A DNA stretch of 64,000 bases from Pycnopodia helianthoides (lineage: Eukaryota; Echinodermata; Asteroidea; Forcipulatida; Asteriidae): NCBI GenBank assembly GCA_032158295.1, contig CM063248.1, positions 15,300,787-15,364,786 of the forward strand. The letters run 5' to 3'. Under the pieces are notes generated by a model. It was not told the DNA's origin. It was given only the letters and a program-made list of their open reading frames with translations, and did not search any database. The position numbers were made by a program, and so were the translations under genes. This document shows positions 59,801 to 64,000 of the stretch, piece by piece (the first letter of the stretch is position 1; each line of letters begins with the position of its first letter).

Positions 59801-62800
59801 TAGCTGTATAAGCGAAGAATGTACGCATGCGCACAGGCAAAAATTCCCTGCTACACCGTGAAATACACTTGACGTAAGCGTAGAATTCCTTGCTTCCGTA
59901 AGCGCCGATTCTTCGCTTACGGTAAGCAGAGCCATGAAATCGGACCTGGGCCCAATTTCATAGAGCTGCTCAAGCAGAAAAGTAAGCTTAACAGCTTTTT
60001 GCTAAGCAAAAATAAGCAGGGTACCAGTCGTAGATTGTACATGTGACATGGTCTTTTGGCTGGTAACCTTATTCTGGTAAGCATAATTTTGTTATGCTTA
60101 GCTAATTTTAGTGCTTTAGCAGCTCTATGAATTTAGGACCCGTCAGGACCCAATTTCATAGAGCTGCTTAAACAGAAAATATTGCCTAACATTTTTCTGC
60201 TGAGCAGAAATCAGCAGGATACCGGTCACAAATTGTACATATGACATAGTATTTTGGCTGGTAACCTTATTCTGGTAAGCATCATTTTGTTGTGCTTAGC
60301 TACTTTTTGTGCTTAAGCAGCTCTATGAAATTGGGACCTGCTCAAGATAAGGAACATACCTTTTGTTTGGCGGCTCCAGCTTCTTTACTGTGTCCCCATT
60401 GACTTGATGATAACCTCTCTACATGCTCCGTCTCCAGTACACACAGTGAGGATAAAGATAACCATAGCTGCAGAGGGAGGAAAGAGTCATTATAAGACCG
60501 TGGTCCAGTGGGTAGACTTGCAATCACAAGGTTATGGGTTCGAATCCTACCGAGCTAACCGCTGACTTCACAATGACCAGAATAAGTATTGTCCTCTAGT
60601 TACTGAATCATAAATACTTGATTTGTCAATTCATAATTCAGAATAGACGTTAAACCAATGTATGTATGAGAGAGATTGGCTGTTGCCAGCTTGGAGTTTA
60701 TATCCCCTTGTGGGAGTTTGCCAAGTTCCCTTGATGGAAGATCCTCAAAACAAACAAACACATCCGGGAGAAAATCTTGCTCAAACTTTCAAGTGCGCGT
60801 ATAAAGTGAAATACATCAGTGGTAGATTTCACGAAGCACTAAGATTCATCTTAAGATGAGTTGTCAGTATTAACATAACAGTGATTTGTATTGCGATATC
60901 GTGCGTGTTTAAACATTTTTTGACCCACTTCGGTCCCACTTACATTTCTTTAACGCGTGAAGGAAACAAACTTGTGCACTTAGAGTTCCAATACATACAA
61001 GACTTGCACAGTCTATTTGGAACCGGCCAACATTTCATTCTAAACATTTGTGATCCCCCCCCCCATGCCAAAATCTGTTGATTTTCGGAAATAGCGAAAT
61101 TGGTATTAGAAGTGAAATAGGGCCCAGACCCACCACCCTAAACTGAACTCACAGTGTGTGTCTTGATGCACTCTGCCGGTTGTCTCTTAGTCTCATCTAG
61201 CTTGGTGAGGGAGAGCACTGCTTCGGCTATTGCACCCTTGGTGACTGTGGCCCATACTTCCGACAGCTTACCCTGCAAAAAGGAATCAACAAGAAACCAG
61301 TGATTATTGAACAACCCATTGGAGTCGAGCAAGCCCCCATCATTACAAAGCAAGCTCGATTGTGTATCGTCATAAAAGATATTTTCGTAGTGCCGTTACC
61401 CGTTATAAAGACGTTTCCGAATTGGTGGCTACAACTACGGCTACGGCTACGGCTGGATTCCCGCATCATCATGCGTTGAAGTACAGGACATCCTTAGCAA
61501 TAGTCGTAGCCATAGCTGTAGCCACCATTTCAGATACGGCCTTACCCAGGTCACTGGGCTAATAATATGGACAGATCGATTTATTTTCAGGGAACTTTCT
61601 GCAGACTCGGGGGAGAGTTGGCAGCTCTGAGATTGAGGTATGAACGTAGATAACTCACCGCCGACATATCCTTGATGAGACCGATCACCCTCTCGGCGAT
61701 GTTATGCGAGATGCTTCCCCTCATCCACCAGCGTCCCTTACTGGACCTCTTGGACGGGCTCTCCTCGACGGGGTACAGCTGCTGCAGGCGGGCCAGGGTC
61801 AGGGAGTGGGTCCCCTTCCCACCGAGCCCCGGTATCTGGCCCCCGCCACCCTTCACCTTGCTCTGGACGGTCAGCGTCTTGGCCACGCAGGCCAGGAAGA
61901 TGTCCAGGATGCCCACGCTCTCCTCCGAGGGGGACTCCGGGTTGGGCTTGTCACTGGACTGGGTGAGGATGCTGAGGTCAGCGGGAGGTAGAGAGGTGAC
62001 CCCGGTCAGCTTTGCGAAGTGGGTTGGAGGGATTTCCGGAAGTAGGCGACGGATTATGGACGTAACCTGAGAGGGAACAAGTGAAAAGAAAGACAGGCTT
62101 GGTGTAAAATTGTATTTAAGTACAAGTACGGAAGGTACTAATTTACCAGGGCCCAATTTCATAGAGAACAAAAAGAATCTGAACACAAACAATTTGCTTA
62201 CCAGATAAAAAGGCAGTGGATACTTTTGGTAATTTACTCAAGAAATACAATACCATAAAAACTTCAACCGAAATCAGCTGCTGCACTTTTTAGGTTTTCA
62301 GATAGTTTTCTCGAATATTACTTCATTTCAGAGGGAAATATTTCACAGAAAAATGGTTCCAGTATGAACTTCATAGTCAGTAAGCTTTCAGACTAAAATT
62401 AAACAATGACGTTTTATTTATCCTTACCAATCCTGTATACTACCTTTGAGCCACATACAACGCTCCCAGAAACACACAATTTTGGCATCATCTTGAAACA
62501 AATTATTTGGCAGGTTATCGATTGCAGAAATGGAACTCAACTCCATGATTGAAGTCATTCAACTTAGCTTGAAATCTGGCTTCTACCAGTTTCAAAATGA
62601 CAAAAATCGCGACCCCATTTTTCTACCAGTGTGTAACATGGGCAAATTAGGTCTCCGATGTTTACTGAGCAATGTGTGAAATGATTTTTATAAACAACCA
62701 CCCCCAAAAAACAAAAAGACAGACCACACACCTGTCTCTGGACCCGTGGCGTCCCTGTATGCAGCAGTGAGAGTAGATCCTGCAGCAAGGCGGCCTGCTG

Positions 62801-63596
62801 GGCGACGTAGACTCTCCCCACGCTGGACCCGCTTAGGGCCAGCACCATGGAGAGGAGCTCAAAGCAGTAGGCGTCCGTCGACAAGAGGGACTGGGGGTCG
62901 TCCACGGGGCTGAGTACGACGGCTGCCGGCTTGGTGGCTAGGTTGGACTCCCACTCCTCTCTCATCTTGGTGGTTTCTTTGCGGATGGCTTGAACGATGT
63001 GGGAGCAAACCTTTCACAAAACAAACGGACACAACTTTTCTAAATGATGACATTCTTGCATCAGACAATAGATAATTTCCATCTTTCCTGGCAACTTTGG
63101 TTTTAGCTTTGACCCACCTCAAGCATTCTCATTTTTCTACCCAGCCAAGTGGTTCAACAACCAATCATGCAAGGAAATTTGATGCAAACCGCAAAGTTGT
63201 GTGTTACAAAATGATGAATCAATGCCCAGAAAGATGGCCGACTTTACACTCAGTGGTGTCAGGTGGGAATATCTATACCACGCAATTTACATCGGCTTCT
63301 GAACACTGGTGGTTGTGGGTTAGAATCCCTCCCTGCATGTTTGTGAATCTCTTTTTCACACAATTCACATGTTGAAAATACTAATTACAAGTGTCTCTTA
63401 AAGGGGCACCTTCGGATTATTATAAGACCGTAGTCCAGTGGTTAGACTGACAACTGGTGTTTTGGCTTTTTTTTTCCTTCGGATGTTCTCCTTGAGTAGT
63501 GGAGTCCCATCTTACCTGCTTTTGTAGATTCGTGAGCTTGCTTCGGCTGAAGAGAATCCCAACCATATGCTCCCTAAGATCTGGATCTCCAATATC
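53734..63596 (-). CDS. MYCBP2: MYCBP2 (PAM/Highwire/RPM-1) E3 ubiquitin ligase, C-terminal 13 exons (partial gene)
   Basis: This is the 3' end of the gene for the giant neuronal E3 ligase MYCBP2/PHR1. Thirteen exons (63516-63596, 62732-63010, 61659-62066, 61153-61272, 60360-60467, 59216-59344, 58443-58578, 57633-57934, 57253-57360, 56355-56564, 55641-55748, 54357-54522, 53734-53849) total 2,271 nt, giving 756 residues plus a stop. Every junction is GT-AG and every phase matches. In fragment numbering there is a B-box-like Cys/His cluster (335-366), a second Cys-rich segment in exon 8, a RING-H2 (C506, C509, C524, H526, H529, C532, C553, C556), then the tandem-cysteine domain ending in NAHTF. 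From family knowledge, this ligase passes ubiquitin between two cysteines and esterifies Thr/Ser, and it controls synapse growth and axon degeneration through DLK. The upstream RCC1-like, PHR and DOC regions lie outside the window. I see no frameshift or internal stop. Confidence 0.96.
53995..54095 (-). mobile_element. tRNA-derived SINE fragment in MYCBP2 intron
   Basis: Read on the minus strand, it has a tRNA-like stretch with TAGATAGCGGCATGTTAATC and a B-box-like GGGTCAAATCC. It resembles the Asn-like SINE head at 34.59 kb. It is degraded and not foldable as an intact tRNA. Confidence 0.5.
54357..54522 (-). CDS. MYCBP2: MYCBP2 exon l, downstream relay cysteine
   Basis: This 166-nt exon encodes residues 664-718 plus one base of a split Gly, starting [19 protein letters not shown]688 in VFFCFG aligns with the catalytic downstream cysteine (human Cys4572). 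F689, F694, H699 and F702 fall at the spacing of the residues reported to shape the Thr-selective active site. The donor GTAAGA follows CPA(G). Confidence 0.95.
54576..54945. repeat. two-copy direct repeat in MYCBP2 intron
   Basis: A block of about 145-160 bp starting TTCATAAAAAGCATCTTCTG occurs at 54576 and again at 54785, an offset of 209. Both copies run through CTTGCATTTTTTATTTCATC-like sequence to TTTTGATCATTTTG, with small differences. This is a local tandem duplication. Confidence 0.8.
55641..55748 (-). CDS. MYCBP2: MYCBP2 exon k, upstream relay cysteine
   Basis: This 108-nt exon encodes residues 628-663, from [10 protein letters not shown] to SDVSRAQ. C636 in EARC aligns by residue count from the C-terminus with the upstream relay cysteine of human MYCBP2 (Cys4520 in the literature numbering I recall). 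That residue accepts ubiquitin from the E2. CGAC provides further zinc ligands. Confidence 0.94.
55885..56082. mobile_element. hAT-type MITE in MYCBP2 intron
   Basis: The 198-bp element has terminal inverted repeats CAGAGCTGCCAAC / GTTGGCAGCTCTG and internal AATCAGGGAG repeats. The flanks share CTGCAC on both sides, consistent with a decayed 8-bp target duplication. The CAG...CTG ends fit the hAT superfamily. A related 3' piece lies at 61579-61629. Confidence 0.75.
56355..56564 (-). CDS. MYCBP2: MYCBP2 exon j, linker helix
   Basis: This 210-nt exon encodes residues 558-627. It contains [35 protein letters not shown] and YYVCFKCKK, the linker and start of the tandem-cysteine domain. The acceptor is CTTCCAG and the donor is GTAAGC, both phase 0. 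The intron on the RING side carries a 62-bp minisatellite. Confidence 0.95.
56741..57205. repeat. 62-bp minisatellite in MYCBP2 intron
   Basis: About 7.5 copies of a unit containing ACTGCTGTTTCTGGTATGCT are arranged head to tail, with starts near 56741, 56800, 56862, 56925, 56986, 57048, 57110 and 57172. The unit is near 62 bp, so no frame is kept. It lies between exons j and i. Confidence 0.9.
57253..57360 (-). CDS. MYCBP2: MYCBP2 exon i, second half of RING-H2
   Basis: This 108-nt exon encodes residues 522-557. It supplies C524, H526, H529, C532, C553 and C556, completing a C3H2C3 RING that recruits the E2. The motifs are [11 protein letters not shown] and LCPICK, with the conserved [10 protein letters not shown] between them. 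The acceptor is GATATAG and the donor is GTATGA, both phase 0. Confidence 0.95.
57633..57934 (-). CDS. MYCBP2: MYCBP2 exon h, Cys-rich segment and first half of RING
   Basis: This 302-nt exon completes the split Gly and encodes residues 422-521. A Cys/His-rich module ([27 protein letters not shown]) precedes the first RING ligands CMIC (C506, C509). It ends APAIQ before GTATCG. The Ser/Ala-rich start is a variable linker. Confidence 0.94.
58031..58325 (+). mobile_element. SINE or LINE-tail element ending in ATT repeats
   Basis: The stretch from TTAGTCCTTCGGATGG through GCACGTAAAAGAACC to a TATTATCATTATTATTA tail resembles the widespread 3' tail shared by LINE-mobilised SINEs in marine deuterostomes. 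Family assignment is by recall. It sits in the intron between exons g and h. Confidence 0.5.
58443..58578 (-). CDS. MYCBP2: MYCBP2 exon g
   Basis: This 136-nt exon starts in phase 0 and ends in phase 1. It encodes residues 376-420 plus the first base of a split Gly codon. It begins [20 protein letters not shown] and contains [19 protein letters not shown], both highly conserved in the family. The donor GTAGGG follows EAAS(G). Confidence 0.93.
58745..58950. mobile_element. pair of inward tRNA-like SINE pieces
   Basis: The plus strand has a B-box-like GGGCTCGAATCCCACC at about 58910. The complement of 58765-58790 has GGGTTTGAATCTCACT. The two halves carry related sequence in opposite orientation, with an SINE-like body between. 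They are degraded. Confidence 0.4.
59216..59344 (-). CDS. MYCBP2: MYCBP2 exon f, B-box-like zinc-binding segment
   Basis: This 129-nt exon encodes residues 333-375. The spacing C335-x2-H338, C349-x2-C352, C356-x2-C359 and H364-x-H366 looks like a B-box-type double zinc site, followed by a basic tail ending QRK. The acceptor is CCCACCAG and the donor is GTAATT. The CDNHDDGET string is characteristic of the family. That the cluster binds zinc is inferred from the spacing. Confidence 0.94.
59472..59783 (+). pseudogene. LINE reverse-transcriptase C-terminal fragment in MYCBP2 intron
   Basis: The open frame reads [20 protein letters not shown] and ends with [15 protein letters not shown]. This is the pattern of the C-terminal end of CR1/L2/jockey-type LINE ORF2 proteins (the usual ending is an R-[ST]-x-x-[LV]-WN-x-LP motif, here decayed). 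It lies on the strand opposite to MYCBP2 and has no RT core. Confidence 0.65.
59948..60141. mobile_element. MITE copy 1 (CCCAATTTCATAGAGCTGC ends)
   Basis: Starts GGGCCCAATTTCATAGAGCT and ends AGCAGCTCTATGAATTTAGG, an inverted-repeat pair of about 25 bp. The interior contains TTTTGGCTGGTAACCTTATT. It lies back to back with a second copy. The family is abundant in echinoderm genomes as I recall. Confidence 0.75.
60146..60338. mobile_element. MITE copy 2 (tandem neighbour)
   Basis: The same family as 59948-60141, starting GGACCCAATTTCATAGAGCT and ending GCAGCTCTATGAAATTGGGA. The two copies are separated by only 4 bp and have the same interior motif TTTTGGCTGGTAACCTTATT, so this is tandem duplication or nested insertion. 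Confidence 0.75.
60360..60467 (-). CDS. MYCBP2: MYCBP2 exon e
   Basis: This 108-nt exon encodes residues 297-332. It starts [20 protein letters not shown], a strongly conserved MYCBP2 string, and ends GAAKQK. The acceptor is CTCTGCAG and the donor is GTATGT, both phase 0. Two tandem MITE copies lie immediately downstream in the next intron. Confidence 0.93.
60494..60560 (+). mobile_element. tRNA-like SINE head
   Basis: A-box-like GTGGTCCAGTGGGTAGACT is followed 20-30 bp later by the B box GGTTCGAATCC. A sister piece with the same start (ATAAGACCGTAGTCCAGTGG) lies at 63420-63460. This fits a tRNA-derived SINE rather than a tRNA gene, because the arms do not pair. Confidence 0.5.
60823..60905 (+). 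repeat. dispersed repeat copy 1
   Basis: Contains GCACTAAGATTCATCTTAAG followed by ATGAGTTGTCAGTATTAACA and a GTGATTTG end. The same block occurs at 63690-63775. TCATCTTAAGATGA is a perfect palindrome. Confidence 0.6.
61153..61272 (-). CDS. MYCBP2: MYCBP2 exon d
   Basis: This 120-nt exon encodes residues 257-296, from [20 protein letters not shown] to CIKTHT. The acceptor is TTTTTGCAG and the donor is GTGAGT, both phase 0. It continues the helical region of exon c. Confidence 0.92.
61407..61545. mobile_element. palindromic MITE
   Basis: The left arm TTCCGAATTGGTGGCTACAA is matched by the complement of the right arm TAGCCACCATTTCAGATACG, with TACGGCTACGGCTACGGC repeats between. The outer ends are TTTCCGAATTGG versus CCATTTCAGATACGG. 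It lies in the intron between exons d and c. Confidence 0.6.
61579..61629. mobile_element. hAT MITE fragment
   Basis: The sequence GATTTATTTTCAGGGAACTT through GAGTTGGCAGCTCTG matches the right end of the MITE at 55885-56082, ending in the same inverted-repeat terminus. It is only about 50 bp. Confidence 0.6.
61659..62066 (-). CDS. MYCBP2: MYCBP2 exon c
   Basis: This is the longest exon here: 408 nt, residues 121-256. It starts [14 protein letters not shown] after a CTCAG acceptor and ends LIKDMSA before GTGAGT. The first half ([29 protein letters not shown]) and the last third ([21 protein letters not shown]) fit the family. The middle is a low-complexity Gly/Ser/Lys linker typical of lineage-variable sequence. 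A long open frame on the opposite strand (61672-62070) is only its antisense shadow. Confidence 0.93.
62148..62400. mobile_element. repeat fragments between exons c and b
   Basis: Starts with a truncated CCCAATTTCATAGAG terminus, followed by AAAGGCAGTGGATACTTTTG and later TTTCAGATAGTTTTCTCGAA. These look like pieces of two dispersed elements common in echinoderms. The ends are not clear. Confidence 0.4.
62732..63010 (-). CDS. MYCBP2: MYCBP2 exon b
   Basis: This 279-nt exon encodes residues 28-120. It begins [12 protein letters not shown] after an AAAG acceptor and ends RVQRQ before GTGTGT, both phase 0. The helical-looking segment contains [20 protein letters not shown]. It is part of the conserved region before the zinc-binding domains, with no named catalytic motif. 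Confidence 0.92.
63405..63460 (+). mobile_element. tRNA-like SINE head, fragment
   Basis: Contains TATAAGACCGTAGTCCAGTG and GTTAGACTGACAA, matching the 60494 copy up to the A-box region. The B box is missing. Confidence 0.4.
63516..63596 (-). CDS. MYCBP2: MYCBP2 exon a (first in window)
   Basis: This 81-nt exon encodes fragment residues 1-27, beginning [11 protein letters not shown] and ending LTNLQKQ. The acceptor is TTCAG and the donor is GTAAGA, both phase 0. The peptide matches the conserved stretch of MYCBP2 before its C-terminal third. The window ends in the preceding intron, so upstream exons are not visible. Confidence 0.9.
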
Positions 63597-63689
63597 CTGA
63601 ATTCATGAAAAACACAACAAATCAAACAATGAATGAAGGAAAATCGAAGACTGTAAGTACAATTTGTTGTGTTGCGCAAAAGCCAATCA

Positions 63690-63775
63690 TGGCTCGATGT
63701 CACAAAGCACTAAGATTCATCTTAAGATGAGTTTGCCTATATCACTATTGTGATTTGAATTGTGACATCACACTT
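63690..63775 (+). repeat. dispersed repeat copy 2
   Basis: Shares CACAAAGCACTAAGATTCAT and CTTAAGATGAGTT with the copy at 60823. It lies in the MYCBP2 intron at the right edge of the window. Confidence 0.6.
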
Positions 63776-64000
63776 GGCTTAGCAATTAAGACTGATACAC
63801 AGTTAACATCAATCTCAGCCATTTTGTGTGCCTAACAGTTTTCAGCGGTGTCAAGCTCAGAATACTGTGTTCATTTTACGTGTCCCTTAAAGCTGACATT
63901 GCAAAGCCAACGTACATCAAAGCAACAGAAAAAGTACAGTATTGATAAAACTGTTTGATAAAACTGTTTGAATTTATCAATTCAGCAATATTTTCAATCT

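Noticed and set aside
61672..62070. 132-residue plus-strand open frame opposite MYCBP2 exon c
   Set aside because: It is antisense to a well supported exon. Its openness is explained by GC-rich codons on the coding strand.

Overview
This is eukaryotic nuclear DNA: small phase-compatible exons with GT-AG introns, satellite arrays, LINE, hAT and foldback elements, and no bacterial-style genes. It is most likely from a marine deuterostome, and the dispersed repeats resemble families I associate with echinoderms, sea stars in particular. They include elements starting CCCAATTTCATAGAGCTGC, a tRNA-Asn-like SINE head and AAAGGCAGTGGA-type elements. That species call is inference from recall, not a database match.

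Left third (1-32.67 kb). This is one large satellite domain. The basic monomer is about 67 bp (64-67 bp variants). Blocks of monomers alternate with a conserved non-monomer module of about 320 bp, present 25 times and most often about 920 bp apart. Larger pieces are duplicated again: a block repeats with an offset of 5,035 bp, again at 8,410 bp, then with an offset of about 3.71 kb. A separate 313-bp tandem repeat (about 3.6 copies) sits inside the array at 9.16-10.30 kb. A 5'-truncated L2/CR1-type LINE has landed in a monomer at 30.3-32.06 kb. Its first 405 bp or so were captured and amplified with the satellite four times upstream (14.5, 19.5, 22.9 and 26.6 kb).

Middle (32.7-53.7 kb). I see no intact gene here. 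The region is a patchwork of mobile-element debris: a TTAA-flanked MITE; a 1.49-kb internally deleted hAT element whose transposase relic ends in a self-complementary inverted duplication; a nested inverted-repeat element at 38.7-39.4 kb; and a 2,990-bp TA-flanked foldback element with long terminal inverted repeats around a C-rich minisatellite core. There is also one unrecognised coding relic on the minus strand near 45.4 kb, a LINE 3' fragment at 47.9 kb, and a promoter-like GC/CCAAT patch at 35.1-35.4 kb.

Right end (53.7-64 kb). Thirteen minus-strand exons encode the C-terminal 756 residues of MYCBP2 (PAM/Highwire/RPM-1), the giant RING-Cys-relay E3 ubiquitin ligase. All exon phases join, the frame is open to the natural stop, and the RING ligands and both relay cysteines are present. 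The gene continues past the right edge toward its 5' end. Its introns hold MITEs, SINE pieces, a LINE fragment and a 62-bp minisatellite.

The only gene I can support as functional is MYCBP2. The rest is best read as repeat biology, with possible local assembly trouble inside the satellite.
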